Positions 7,566 through 16,839 are shown, numbered from the stretch's first letter. The stretch is DNA of 64,000 nucleotides from Massilia sp. TS11 (GCF_022012445.1 NZ_JAKLTS010000009.1:124001-188000), one strand, 5' to 3'. Program-made: numbers and translations. Notes: generated from the sequence alone by a model not told the origin.

Positions 7566-9770
7566 ATGCGACGCTTATTCTGCTTGCTCACCGCATTGAC
7601 TGGCTTATCGGCCAGCGCGGAACAACTGACCCTCGACCGCCTCTACGCCGACCCGGCCCTGTCCGGCCCCGGCGTGCGCAGCATGAAAGTCTCGCCGGAC
7701 GGCAACCGCGTGAGCTTCCTGCGCGGCCGCCCCGACAACCAGTTCCAGCAGGATCTGTGGGAATTCAATATGCAGACCAAGCGCCTGCAGCGCCTGGTCG
7801 ACTCCAAGCAGCTGGTGCCGCAGGAAAACCTGTCGCCCGAAGAAAAGGCGCGCCGCGAACGTGAGCGCACGGCCGCGCTGTCCGGCATTCTCAGCTACAC
7901 CTGGTCGCCCGACGGCAAGCAGCTGCTGGTGCCGATCGCCGGCGACCTGTACCTGGTCGAGATCGTCAAGCCCGAGGCCGCGCGCAAGATCGCCAGCGGC
8001 GCCGTGGGCGACGCCAAGATTTCGCCCAAGGGCAAATACGTCTCCTACATCAAGGACCAGAACCTGTTCGTGATCGACCTGGCCAGCGGCGTCACGCGTC
8101 AGCTGACCAGCGACGGCAAGGGCACCGTCCACAATGGCGAGGCCGAGTTCATCGCCCAGGAGGAAATGGGCCAGCGCACCGGCTACTGGTGGGCGCCCGA
8201 CGATTCGGCCATCGCCTTCAAGCGCTATGACGAAGCCAAGGTGCCGGTGGCGCGCCGCTTCGAAATCTACGCCAACCGCACCGACGTGATCGAGCAGCGC
8301 TATCCGGCCGCCGGCGACCCGAATGTGCAGATCAGCCTGAAGATCGTCTCGCCCGCGACCGGCGAGCAGAAGACCATCGACCTCGGTCCCGAGCAGGACA
8401 TCTACCTGGTGCGCGCCGACTGGATGCCGGGCGCCAAACGCCTGGTCTACCAGCGCCAGAGCCGCGACCAGAAGCGGCTCGACCTGGTGGCCGTCGACGT
8501 CGACAGCCTGGCCCAGCAGACCCTGCTGAGCGAAACCTCGCCGACCTGGGTCAGCATCCACGAAGACCTGCGCTTCCTCAAGCAGCGCCAGGCCTTCCTG
8601 TGGGCGTCCGAGCGCAGCGGGCGCAATCACCTGTATCTGTACGACCTCAACGGCAAGCTGCTGCATGCCGTTTCCAAGGGCGACTGGGGGATCGACAATA
8701 TCCTCGCCGTGGACGAAAAAGGCGGGCGTGTGATCGTCGCCTCCAACCGCGACAATGTGGTCGACAAGCAGGTGTATGCGCTGGCCCTCGACGGCAGCCA
8801 GGCCGATCAGCCGCAGCGCATCACGCGCGAGGACGGCTGGCACGAAGCCACGTTTGCCCCGAATGGCGCCCTGTTCGTCGACACCTATTCAAACCCCAGC
8901 CTGCCGCCCCAGGTCAGCATCCGCAAGCCCGATGGCAGCCTGATCGAATGGCTCGAGCACAATGAGGTCGGCCCCAATCATCCGTATGGCAAATACCTGA
9001 GCGACCACCTGCCGACCGAGTTCGGCAGCATGAAGGCCAAGGATGGCCAGACCCTGTACTACTCGCTGATCAAGCCCGCGCATTTCGATCCGGCGCGGCG
9101 CTACCCGGTGTTCCTGTCGACCTATGGCGGGCCGCACTCGCAGCACGTCAAGCGCGCATGGGGCAATCTGTTCGACCAATACATGGCCCAGCAAGGCTTC
9201 GTCGTGTTCCGCCTCGACAACCGCGGTTCACATCGGCGCGAGCGCGCCTTCACCGACGTGATCTACCAGAACCTCGGCAAGGCCGAAGTGGAAGACCAGG
9301 TGAGCGGCATCGAGTGGCTGGCGCAGCAGCCCTGGGTCGACGCCAAGCGCGTCGGCGTGTTCGGCTGGAGCTATGGCGGCTTCATGACGCTGCGCCTGCT
9401 GGCCGGCGCCTCCGACAAGATCGCGATTGGCGCCTCGGTGGCACCGGTGACCGACTGGAGCCTGTACGACACCCACTACACCGAGCAATTCGTCGGCGGC
9501 ACCCCGAAGAGCGTGCCCGAGGCCTACCAGCGCAGCGGCGTATTCGGCCATCTGGACGGATTGAAGTCGAAGCTGCTGCTGGTGCACGGCATGGCTGACG
9601 ACAACGTCCTGTTCACGAACACGACCAAGCTGATCGACGCCCTGGTCGCGCGCAACATCCACTTCGATCTGATGACCTACCCCGGCGCCAAGCACGGCAT
9701 CTCCGGCCGCGCCAACCAGCGCCATGTGTACGGCCTGATCGCCGAGTTCTTCAAGAAAAACCTCCAGTAA
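7566..9770 (+). CDS. S9-family prolyl oligopeptidase / dipeptidyl peptidase IV
   Basis: 734-residue exported serine peptidase. A signal peptide (MRRLFCLLTALTGLSASA) precedes a DPP-IV-type beta-propeller (about residues 40-480) and an alpha/beta-hydrolase domain. The catalytic triad is visible: Ser602 in GWSYGGF, Asp678 in HGMADDNV and His710 in GAKHGISG. The propeller contains an EE pair (AQEEMGQRTGYWW) in the position where DPP-IV enzymes bind the substrate N-terminus. It probably removes Xaa-Pro dipeptides from peptides in the periplasm. The convergent neighbour is an M1 aminopeptidase, so the pair may serve peptide scavenging. The length is typical of bacterial DPP-IV. Confidence 0.93.
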   Translation: MRRLFCLLTALTGLSASAEQLTLDRLYADPALSGPGVRSMKVSPDGNRVSFLRGRPDNQFQQDLWEFNMQTKRLQRLVDSKQLVPQENLSPEEKARRERERTAALSGILSYTWSPDGKQLLVPIAGDLYLVEIVKPEAARKIASGAVGDAKISPKGKYVSYIKDQNLFVIDLASGVTRQLTSDGKGTVHNGEAEFIAQEEMGQRTGYWWAPDDSAIAFKRYDEAKVPVARRFEIYANRTDVIEQRYPAAGDPNVQISLKIVSPATGEQKTIDLGPEQDIYLVRADWMPGAKRLVYQRQSRDQKRLDLVAVDVDSLAQQTLLSETSPTWVSIHEDLRFLKQRQAFLWASERSGRNHLYLYDLNGKLLHAVSKGDWGIDNILAVDEKGGRVIVASNRDNVVDKQVYALALDGSQADQPQRITREDGWHEATFAPNGALFVDTYSNPSLPPQVSIRKPDGSLIEWLEHNEVGPNHPYGKYLSDHLPTEFGSMKAKDGQTLYYSLIKPAHFDPARRYPVFLSTYGGPHSQHVKRAWGNLFDQYMAQQGFVVFRLDNRGSHRRERAFTDVIYQNLGKAEVEDQVSGIEWLAQQPWVDAKRVGVFGWSYGGFMTLRLLAGASDKIAIGASVAPVTDWSLYDTHYTEQFVGGTPKSVPEAYQRSGVFGHLDGLKSKLLLVHGMADDNVLFTNTTKLIDALVARNIHFDLMTYPGAKHGISGRANQRHVYGLIAEFFKKNLQ

Positions 9771-9774
9771 CTAC

Positions 9775-9897
9775 ACGGGGTCAGGTCCGGCAATCGGACA
9801 TCCGAGAACTAAAAAGCCCACGAATTGTCGTTCTGAGAGGACGACATTCTGTGGGCTTTTTAGTTCTCGGATGTCCGATTGCCGGACCTGACCCCGT
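9775..9897. repeat. 123-bp near-perfect hairpin (MITE/REP-like inverted repeat)
   Basis: Two 47-bp arms (9775-9821 and 9851-9897) are exact reverse complements. The pairing continues inward for about 8 bp past a one-base bulge, leaving a loop of about 9 nt. The outer ends read ACGGGGTCAGG and CCTGACCCCGT, sharing GGGGTCAG with the shorter palindromes at 33550-33626 and 47196-47260. It fills the gap between two convergent peptidase genes and carries a T-rich segment (CTTTTTAG), so it may act as a bidirectional terminator. It is far longer than a normal terminator and looks like a mobile or REP-type element. Confidence 0.9.
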
Positions 9898-9901
9898 TCA
9901 G

Positions 9902-12502
9902 TTATAGGGCGGTGCGGATTTGGGGGAGGAGCTTGGCTTTGAGCTGGGCGCGCACGCGGATCGCGGCGGCCACGCGCTTGGACTCGGTCTGGGCCTCGGG
10001 CGGCAGCTGGGACTGGGTCCAGGCGTCGAGCTGGTCGGCTCGGGCGCTGTCGCTGGCGCCAGCCAGCACGCTCGGGAACAGGCGCGGCGCATTGACGGCG
10101 TCGACAAACTTCATCAGCTCGTCTTTGTGCGCGGTGGCGTAGGCCCAGGCCTGGTCGAGGTGCTGGGCACGCGCGATCGCCGGTAACAGGCGTAGCTTGA
10201 CGGTCGCCGAGACGTCCTCGCGCAGCAGCAGCGCCAGGCTGCGCTCGGCCAGCGCGGGGTCGCGCGCGGCAGCCATCGCGCCGAAATAGCGGTTGCGCTC
10301 TTCGGTGCTGGTGCTGGCGAAAGCGAGCTGGTGCAGGGCCTCGTAGGTGGCGGCGTCGGCATGGCGGCCGGCCACCTGCACGACGAAATCGAGCAGCGAG
10401 GTGGGCACACTGCTGGGCTTGGCCCGGAAGGCGCTGAAGCGGCGCTGGGCTTCGGCAATCGTGGCGGCATCGCCGGCATCGGCCAGGGCCATCGCCAGCA
10501 GGGCGCGCAGTTCGCGCTCTTCCACCGTCTCGCCGGGCTTTTCATCCCAGCCGAGCTGGTCGAAGCGGGGCTTGATCAGCTTGATCATGGCGGCGCGCAC
10601 CTTGGCGTTCTCGGGCGTGCCCTGGCTCAGGCTGTTGAGGGTGCTGAAATTGGCGCTCAGCACGTCCCAGATCGCGAGGCGCGGCTCCTGGCCGTAGCGC
10701 GCAGCCAGATCGAGGTAACTGCCGAGCTGGCTGCGGTCGGCCATGACCAGGGCCCAGCTGTCGGTCAGCAGTTTCAGGCGCGCCGGGTCGGGCAGCTTGG
10801 GCAGCTCCTGGATCAGGGCGGCGAAGCTGGCTGCGTCGTACTGCACGCGGTAGTAGCCGACGGCCCAGGGATCGAGCACGAGGCTGCCTTCGCAGCTGGG
10901 CAGCACGAGGCTGCCCTTGGCGTCGTTCAGCAGATAGGGCTGGCTGCGCCCGTTGATGGTGCCGACCGCCACCGGCACCGGCCAGACCAGGGGCGCGGGC
11001 GCACTGCCGTCGACGCGGAACATCTCCTGGCTGAAACTGAGCACGCGCTTGCCCTGCTCGCAGCGCTGGCTGACCGTCAGCAGCGGGAAGCCGGGCTGGG
11101 TGGTCCAGGCCGACGCGAGCTTTTCGACCGGCTTGCCGGAGGCCTGCTCGAGCGCGGCCCACAGGTCGGCCGTGGTGGTGTTCGAATACTGGTGGCGGGC
11201 CATATAGGTGCGCATGCCGCGCCGGAAGGCTTCCTCGCCCAGATAGTTCTCCAGCATGCGCAGGAAGGCCTGGCCTTTGCCGTAGGTGATGCTGTCGAAC
11301 GCATCGGCCGCCTCGGCCTCGTTGTTCACCGGCGACTGGATCGGGTGGGTGGTCTTGCGCGCATCTTGGTTCATCACGCTTTCGCGCTCGGCCGTGGCAT
11401 CCAGCCAGGGACGCCATTCGGGATGGAAGTGCTCGCTGGCCTTGGTGCCCATCCAGGATGCAAAACCTTCGTTCAGCCACAGATTGTCCCACCAGGCCAT
11501 GGTCACCAGATTGCCGAACCACTGGTGAGCGGTCTCGTGCGCCACCACCTGGAAGGAGGTGCGCTTGACGCGCTCGGGGCTGCGCGCCGGATCGTACAGG
11601 ATGGACGCTTCGTTATAGATGATGCCGCCCCAGTTCTCCATGGCGCCGGGGAAACCGCCCGGGATCGCGATATGGTCGAGCTTGGGCAGCGGGTAGTTCT
11701 GGCCGAAGTAGTTGTTGTAGTAGCGCAGCAGATCGCGCGAGCTGTTCAGGGCGAAAGCCGCCTGGGCCTGCTTGCCCGGGGTGGTGACGACGCCGATCTC
11801 GACCCCGTCCTGCTGGGTGGTACTGCGCTCGAGCTCGCCCACGGCCAGCACGAACAGGTAGGACGGCATCTTGGGCGTGGTGGCGAAGCGGATGCGCTGG
11901 GTGTTGGCATCGAGCTTTTCCTGCTTTTCGATCGGCATATTCGCCACGGCGCGCAGATTGGCCGGCACGTCGACGGTCAGCTTGAAGCGCGCGCGGAAGG
12001 CCGGTTCGTCCCAGCTGGGCAGGATGCGGCGCGCGTCGCTCGGCTCGAGATTGGTGGCGATCATCGGCTTGCCGCCCGGGTAGCTCAGGCGGAACAGGCC
12101 GCGCCCGTCCTCGGTGATCTGGCCGCGCCATTTGATCGACAGGCTGTAGCGGCCCGGCGCCAGCTCCTTGTCGAGGGCGAAGCGCAGCAGCTGCTTGTCC
12201 TTGTCGAGCTCGGGCTTGAGCACCAGCGACAGGCCCTTGCCCGCCAGGCTGGCGCTGTCGATCTCGAGCTGGTCGGCATTGAGAACGATCTCGCGCACCG
12301 GGCTCAGCACGTCGATCTCGACCGTTTCGGCGCCGAGGAAGCGGCGGTTGGCCACATCCGGCGTCAGGTGGACGGCGTATTGCTGCGGCACCAGCTGCTT
12401 GGGCAGCTTGCCGGGGGTGTTGGCGAAAGAGAATGGGCTTTCGGCATGGGCGGCACAGGCCAGCGCGATGCTGGCGGCCAGGACAGTCGTGGTCAGGCGC
12501 AT
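9902..12502 (-). CDS. M1-family zinc aminopeptidase (aminopeptidase N type), exported
   Basis: 866 residues. ATG at 12502 opens a signal peptide (MRLTTTVLAASIALACAAHA); an upstream in-frame start would hide it. Family signatures are intact: GAMEN substrate motif at 286-290, HETAH zinc motif at 322-326 and the third ligand Glu345 in NEGF, in exact HExxH-x18-E spacing. A C-terminal helical ERAP1-like domain follows. It cleaves N-terminal residues from peptides, probably in the periplasm. It converges on the DPP-IV gene across the hairpin repeat and is divergent from the HDOD gene. Confidence 0.94.
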   Translation of the reverse strand: MRLTTTVLAASIALACAAHAESPFSFANTPGKLPKQLVPQQYAVHLTPDVANRRFLGAETVEIDVLSPVREIVLNADQLEIDSASLAGKGLSLVLKPELDKDKQLLRFALDKELAPGRYSLSIKWRGQITEDGRGLFRLSYPGGKPMIATNLEPSDARRILPSWDEPAFRARFKLTVDVPANLRAVANMPIEKQEKLDANTQRIRFATTPKMPSYLFVLAVGELERSTTQQDGVEIGVVTTPGKQAQAAFALNSSRDLLRYYNNYFGQNYPLPKLDHIAIPGGFPGAMENWGGIIYNEASILYDPARSPERVKRTSFQVVAHETAHQWFGNLVTMAWWDNLWLNEGFASWMGTKASEHFHPEWRPWLDATAERESVMNQDARKTTHPIQSPVNNEAEAADAFDSITYGKGQAFLRMLENYLGEEAFRRGMRTYMARHQYSNTTTADLWAALEQASGKPVEKLASAWTTQPGFPLLTVSQRCEQGKRVLSFSQEMFRVDGSAPAPLVWPVPVAVGTINGRSQPYLLNDAKGSLVLPSCEGSLVLDPWAVGYYRVQYDAASFAALIQELPKLPDPARLKLLTDSWALVMADRSQLGSYLDLAARYGQEPRLAIWDVLSANFSTLNSLSQGTPENAKVRAAMIKLIKPRFDQLGWDEKPGETVEERELRALLAMALADAGDAATIAEAQRRFSAFRAKPSSVPTSLLDFVVQVAGRHADAATYEALHQLAFASTSTEERNRYFGAMAAARDPALAERSLALLLREDVSATVKLRLLPAIARAQHLDQAWAYATAHKDELMKFVDAVNAPRLFPSVLAGASDSARADQLDAWTQSQLPPEAQTESKRVAAAIRVRAQLKAKLLPQIRTAL

Positions 12503-12690
12503 GGTGGTCTTGTCAATAAAACGCAGGTTTTCTCCCAGCCTGCACTGTAAGCCCAAGCCGGGCCAGCGCGGCCGATTTTGCGACAGACTGCACAAATCGC
12601 GCCCCAGCCGGTGGGAAAGCTGAAATTCTTGGCCCAGGCCCGGGGTTTGGATTTATAGTGCCACCCATCTGCCGAACGATGGAGACGTGC

Positions 12691-13518
12691 ATGAAACTCG
12701 AAGCCCTGTTCCAGAACCCGCATGCCCTGCCGACCGCGCCCAAGGTGGTCGAGGAGCTGATCGCCAGCTTCGACAATGCCGGCGTGACGACCCAGGAAAT
12801 CGCCAAGAAGCTCGCGACCGACCCCGTGCTCAGCGCCAAGCTGCTGCGCCTGGCCAATTCGGCCTACTACCATGTGTCGCGCTCGATTGGCACGGTCGAT
12901 GATGCGGTGATGATGCTGGGCTTTGTCACGGTGCGCACCCTGGTCATCAGTTCGGGCCTGGTCACCGGCTTCAAGACGGTGCCGGGCATGGACCTGAAAA
13001 CTTTCTGGCGCTACAGCCTGCACTCGGCCGTCGGCGCCAAATGGCTGGCCAAGACCTGCAAAGAAAACATGGACCTGGCCTTCACCATCGGCATGATGCA
13101 TGCGATCGGCCAGCTGGTCATGCACGCGGCCATGCCCGAGCAGGCCATGCAGCTCGACAAAACCGCCCTGCCCCTCAGCCATGGCCGTTTCGACGCCGAA
13201 CAGGCGGCCTTCGGCTACACCTTTGCCGATGTCGGCGCCGAACTGGCCAACCGCTGGAAGTTCCCGCCTGTGTTCGCCAGCACGATCCGCGCCTTCCCCG
13301 CGCCTCAGGGCGAGAGCGGGATCGACCGCATGGCCGCCCTCATCCACCTGGCCGCCTGGCGCGCCCGCTGCGACGAGGCGCATGCCAGCCGCGAGGACAT
13401 GCTGGCCCAGTTCCCGAGCGCCGTGGCCGGCGCCCTCGGCCTGAGCGAAGCGGCCCTGCTGGACGAGATGCCGCCACCGGCCGAGCTGGCGGCGGGCCTC
13501 GAAGAGTTGGTGAAATGA
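12691..13518 (+). CDS. HDOD-domain signalling protein
   Basis: 275 residues made almost entirely of an HDOD domain (motifs LPTAPKVVEEL, LSAKLLRLANSAYY and a helix-rich core), a non-catalytic relative of the HD phosphohydrolase fold. HDOD proteins take part in signalling, motility and stress regulation in proteobacteria; no enzymatic residues can be assigned. ATG at 12691 is preferred because GGAGAC lies 6 nt upstream, rather than in-frame starts at 12658 or 12679. No receiver or GGDEF domain is attached. It is followed by the FliT-like gene, which has its own promoter. Confidence 0.88.
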   Translation: MKLEALFQNPHALPTAPKVVEELIASFDNAGVTTQEIAKKLATDPVLSAKLLRLANSAYYHVSRSIGTVDDAVMMLGFVTVRTLVISSGLVTGFKTVPGMDLKTFWRYSLHSAVGAKWLAKTCKENMDLAFTIGMMHAIGQLVMHAAMPEQAMQLDKTALPLSHGRFDAEQAAFGYTFADVGAELANRWKFPPVFASTIRAFPAPQGESGIDRMAALIHLAAWRARCDEAHASREDMLAQFPSAVAGALGLSEAALLDEMPPPAELAAGLEELVK

Positions 13519-13568
13519 CCACAATCTCGGGGCGGCGAAAAATTTTTAAATTTTTTTTCAAAAAACCC

Positions 13569-13595
13569 TAAAGTTCCGGAATCGGCTGCCGTAAA
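13569..13595 (+). promoter_or_regulatory. sigma-28 (FliA) promoter for the FliT-like gene
   Basis: TAAAGTTC, an 11-bp spacer, then GCCGTAAA. The flagellar sigma-28 consensus is TAAAGTTT-N11-GCCGATAA, so spacing is exact and only three positions differ. It lies about 43 bp before the start codon at 13639. The same two octamers with the same spacing occur upstream of the YjfB-like gene at 20567-20593. Confidence 0.8.
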
Positions 13596-13638
13596 GAGGG
13601 GATAAGCAGTAATCCACCCAGAGACAAAGGCGGCCGAT

Positions 13639-13917
13639 ATGACCTCGAACGAAGTCCTCGCGATGTACGAAAATATTGCTGGCATCACTGCCAAGATGGC
13701 CGTGGCTGCACGTGCCGGCGATATGGACAGCCTGGGCCGCCTGGAAGCCGACGTGGCCAGCGAAACCCGCGCCATCGCCAGCGGCGTCCCTGCCCTGAGC
13801 GGCGACGCCCGTCAGCGCAAGATCGAACTGCTCAAGCAAATCATGGCCAACGACCGCGCCGTGCGCGACGTGACCGAACCGTGGCAAGGCCAGCTCGCTG
13901 GCATCATGACCCACTAA
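13639..13917 (+). CDS. fliT: FliT-like flagellar protein
   Basis: 92-residue, all-helical, cytoplasmic protein starting MTSNEVLAMYENIAGITAKM and ending in DRAVRDVTEPWQGQLAGIMTH. The pattern (short helical hairpin, DRxVRDxTEPW near the C-terminus) resembles FliT, the export chaperone for the filament cap FliD, as found in Oxalobacteraceae. It is not in a fliDST cluster here but alone under a sigma-28 promoter, which supports a late flagellar role independently of weak sequence similarity. A terminator follows at 13946. Confidence 0.65.
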   Translation: MTSNEVLAMYENIAGITAKMAVAARAGDMDSLGRLEADVASETRAIASGVPALSGDARQRKIELLKQIMANDRAVRDVTEPWQGQLAGIMTH

Positions 13918-13945
13918 GCCCCGGAAAAAACACAAGCAGAAAAGG

Positions 13946-13971
13946 AAAAAGCGCCCCGAGAGGCGCTTTTT
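13946..13971 (+). terminator. Rho-independent terminator after fliT-like gene
   Basis: AAAAAGCGCC, loop CCGAGA, GGCGCTTTTT: a 10-bp stem followed by T residues, 28 bp after the stop codon. The A-rich left arm would let it work in both directions. Confidence 0.85.
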
Positions 13972-14205
13972 GTTTAGAGAGCGAACGCCGGGCATCTCCC
14001 GGCTGTCGCCTCTTGCCGGTTGCATCCGGCGTCCTCGCACGCTGTTGTGCGTCAGACCGCTTCCGGGACAGGCGTTTCATCAACGACTACCTGCTTGCGC
14101 GTCACACTATCTCTGGTGACTGCGCGAGGTCCTGCCCCGTCTTTGTGCGAGATTTTAAAAATCTCACAACTTCAGTATAGCCGATTTTGGCAGCTTGTGT
14201 ATACA
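13972..14205. other. 234-bp non-coding gap with serial hairpins
   Basis: No credible gene. Three small stem-loops follow one another: GCCGGG/CCCGGC near 13988, GCCGG/CCGGC near 14015 and GCAC/GTGC near 14036. At 14149-14165 a palindrome GAGATTTT/AAAATCTC could terminate the minus-strand FimV-domain gene that ends at 14206. I could not match the structure to a known riboswitch class. Confidence 0.45.
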
Positions 14206-15333
14206 TCAGCTTTCCAGGCTCGGCTCTTCATGTTGCTCGGGTGCCGGTGCGGCGCCCTTGCTTTCTTTACGACGCAGGCGGCCGAAAACTTTAGCCATCA
14301 GACCCGGCTTGCCCTCTTTCGGTGCAGCGTCTTTCTTGCCCTTCTTGGCTTTTTTGCGGCTCAGCATGAACCAGCCCCCGCCAGCGAGGGCCAGCACCGC
14401 GCCGCCTATGCTGCCCAGCATGACCCAGTCGGTCTGCGGACCTTTCTTCTCGGCCTTGCCGTTCTTGCTGGCCTTGGCCGAGGCGGCGGCAGGGTGCGCG
14501 GCGCTGGCGCTGGCCTCCTCATGGACTGGCGGCGGTGCGGCCTCGGCATGGGCGGACGCGGACGCGGACGCGTCGCCGTGGGCCGAGGCCGAATCGGCTG
14601 CCTCGTGCTCGGCGGCGGCCGCGCTGGCACTGGCCTTGGCGCTGGCGCTCGCGCTGGCGCTCGCGCTGGCGCCCAGACCGGCCTGCAGGGTCTTGACCTT
14701 GCTCTCCAGCGCCGCCAGCTGGGCATTCAATTCGGCGTTGCGGGTAGCGAGGATGGCGCAGGTGCGTGCACTGCGCCCGCAGGCGCCACTCGGCTCGGGC
14801 GCCGGTTTCGGATAGCTGACCTGGCGGCGCGCGCGCTCGATGGCGGCCTGCAGGGCCGGCGACGGCGGCGGTTCCTCGGTCAGCGCGGCGGCCGGCTCGG
14901 GCGGTGTGACCGGCGCCGGCGGCCGCGGGTCCTGGTCGAACCACAGGGTCGCCAGGCGCACGATCTGCTGGCGGCTATTGCTCAGCTCCAGATACAGATG
15001 CAGGTAATTCGACTGGACCGGGCGCACCGAGGTCACATGCAGGAACATTTTGCCGTCGCGCCGCATCACAGACATATGCACATAGGAGAGCACCGGGTCC
15101 ATGGCGACGTTGGCGCCGCGGTACACGTCCTGGCGCGCCAGGCGCACGTTCAGGCTGTTCAGGTCCTCTTCGGTCGGCTGCAGCAGTTCGATGTCAGCAA
15201 TGATTGGCTGGCCGATGTAGGATTTCACCACGGGCTCGCCGAGCTCGGCCGCATGCGCCGCGGCGGCGGCCAGCGCCAGCACGAGCGCCGCGCCAGCAGT
15301 GCGCAGCGTGTGGATGTAAGATAAAGCTTTCAA
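14206..15333 (-). CDS. FimV N-terminal-domain membrane protein
   Basis: 375 residues: signal peptide (about 1-28), a FimV/HubP N-terminal domain (about 29-135; starts ELGEPVVKSYIGQPIIADIE), a Pro/Ala-rich linker, a short coiled coil (about 175-195), then a Ser/Ala low-complexity run ([16 protein letters not shown]). One membrane helix (about 308-328) and a Lys-rich cytoplasmic tail follow. FimV/HubP proteins organise cell poles, type IV pili and flagella, with an LysM domain and long acidic TPR-containing tail. This protein is shorter and I see no LysM or TPR region, so it is a reduced FimV. The only in-frame start giving the signal peptide is a TTG at 15333; no good ribosome site is visible. 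Confidence 0.75.
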   Translation of the reverse strand: MKALSYIHTLRTAGAALVLALAAAAAHAAELGEPVVKSYIGQPIIADIELLQPTEEDLNSLNVRLARQDVYRGANVAMDPVLSYVHMSVMRRDGKMFLHVTSVRPVQSNYLHLYLELSNSRQQIVRLATLWFDQDPRPPAPVTPPEPAAALTEEPPPSPALQAAIERARRQVSYPKPAPEPSGACGRSARTCAILATRNAELNAQLAALESKVKTLQAGLGASASASASASAKASASAAAAEHEAADSASAHGDASASASAHAEAAPPPVHEEASASAAHPAAASAKASKNGKAEKKGPQTDWVMLGSIGGAVLALAGGGWFMLSRKKAKKGKKDAAPKEGKPGLMAKVFGRLRRKESKGAAPAPEQHEEPSLES

Positions 15334-15414
15334 GAAATACCAATCATTGTGTTATCGGGCCTTGGCGTTATTAACGATCATAAACCCTGAAGTCTTTAAT
15401 CGGAGCGGCAAATC

Positions 15415-16806
15415 ATGTCTTCGGATAGCAGAATGGAACGCGACAGCTTCGGCCCGATCGCCGTGCCCGGCGAGCGCCTGTGGGGCGCCCAGACCCAGCG
15501 TTCGCTCGAATTCTTCAAGATTTCCAGCGAACGCATGGCGCCGGAACTGATTGCCGCCCTGGCCCGCGTCAAGCGCGCGGCGGCCGTGGTCAACCGCGAC
15601 CTGGGCGAACTGGCGCCGGCCAAGGCCCAGGCCATCATCATCGCCGCCGACGAAGTCCTGGCCGGCCTGCATGCGTACGAATTTCCGCTCTCGGTCTGGC
15701 AGACCGGCTCGGGCACCCAGACCAATATGAACATGAACGAGGTGCTGGCCAACCGCGCCTCCCAGCTGCTCGGCGGGGACATCGGCCCGGGCCGCCTGCT
15801 GCATCCGAATGACGAGGTCAACCACGGCCAATCCTCGAACGACATCTTCCCCACTGCCATGCACGTGGCCGCCGCGCTGGCGCTCGACCGCAGCGTGCTG
15901 CCCGCGCTCGACCGCCTGCACGCGACCCTGGGCGCGCTGGCCGAGGCCTTTGCCGAAGTCGTCAAAATCGGCCGTACCCACCTGCAGGATGCCACCCCGC
16001 TGACCCTGGGTCAGGCCTTTTCGGGGCTGGCGGCCCAGCTGCATCTGGCGCGCACGGCCATCGCCGGCGCCACCGCCCCGCTGCTGGCCCTGGCGGCGGG
16101 CGGCACCGCCGTCGGTACCGGGCTCAACGCGCATCCCGAATTCGGCCCGCGCATCGCGGCCGAACTGGCGCGCGACACCGGCCTGCCCTTCGTCACGGCC
16201 GACAATAAATTCGCCGCCCTGGCCGGGCACGAGCCGCTGGTGGCGGCCCACGGCGCCCTCAAGACCCTGGCTACGGCCCTCAACAAGCTGGCCAATGATG
16301 TGCGCTGGATGGCCTCGGGTCCGCGCTCGGGCCTGGGCGAAATCAGCATTCCCGAAAACGAGCCGGGCAGCTCCATCATGCCGGGCAAAGTCAATCCCAC
16401 CCAGTGCGAGGCGCTCAGCATGGTGTGCTACCAGGTGCTGGCCAATGATGTGGCCATCGGCCTGGGTGCGGCGGCCGGCAACTTCGAGCTGAACGTGTAC
16501 AAGCCCCTGATTGCCCACAATTTTCTGCAAAGCGCGCGCCTGCTGGCCGATGCCATGGACTCGTTCGACCTGCATTGCGCGCGCGGCATCACGCCGAATT
16601 TGCCGCGCATCCAGCAGCTGCTCGACGCCTCGCTGATGCTGGTCACGGCCCTGACCCCGCATATCGGCTACGACAAGGCGGCCGAGATCGCCAAGAAAGC
16701 GCAGCGCGACGGCAGCAGCCTGCGCGAAGCCGCGCTCGCCCTCGGCTATGTCAGCGCCGAGCAGTATGCGCAGTGGATCGATCCGCTCGCCATGACCCAC
16801 CCGTGA
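15415..16806 (+). CDS. fumC: class II fumarate hydratase
   Basis: 463 residues, the usual FumC length. The enzyme hydrates fumarate to L-malate in the TCA cycle without an iron-sulfur cluster and is cytoplasmic and tetrameric. The signature [15 protein letters not shown] (catalytic Ser loop) is intact, as are QSSND and [17 protein letters not shown], which contribute substrate-binding residues and the catalytic His. GGAG lies 9 nt before the ATG. It is divergent from the FimV-domain gene; the next gene follows after 33 bp. Confidence 0.97.
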   Translation: MSSDSRMERDSFGPIAVPGERLWGAQTQRSLEFFKISSERMAPELIAALARVKRAAAVVNRDLGELAPAKAQAIIIAADEVLAGLHAYEFPLSVWQTGSGTQTNMNMNEVLANRASQLLGGDIGPGRLLHPNDEVNHGQSSNDIFPTAMHVAAALALDRSVLPALDRLHATLGALAEAFAEVVKIGRTHLQDATPLTLGQAFSGLAAQLHLARTAIAGATAPLLALAAGGTAVGTGLNAHPEFGPRIAAELARDTGLPFVTADNKFAALAGHEPLVAAHGALKTLATALNKLANDVRWMASGPRSGLGEISIPENEPGSSIMPGKVNPTQCEALSMVCYQVLANDVAIGLGAAAGNFELNVYKPLIAHNFLQSARLLADAMDSFDLHCARGITPNLPRIQQLLDASLMLVTALTPHIGYDKAAEIAKKAQRDGSSLREAALALGYVSAEQYAQWIDPLAMTHP

Positions 16807-16839
16807 TAGACTACGCGCCCTCTTGTGATCGGACCGACT

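Noticed and set aside
9775..9897. Ordinary bidirectional terminator
   Set aside because: It may work as one, but 47-bp perfect arms and ends shared with other repeats make a simple terminator an inadequate description.
10331..12550. Plus-strand frame of about 740 codons opposite the M1 aminopeptidase
   Set aside because: No domain, Arg/Gln/Gly-rich composition and full overlap with a complete zinc peptidase gene.
13985..14060. Possible cyclic di-GMP riboswitch in the gap after fliT
   Set aside because: The stems do not contain the conserved GEMM core sequences, and the region lies downstream, not upstream, of both neighbouring genes.
14641..14680. Short tandem DNA repeats considered as a satellite or CRISPR-like array
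   Set aside because: They are in frame and encode the Ser/Ala run of the FimV-domain protein; there are no spacers.
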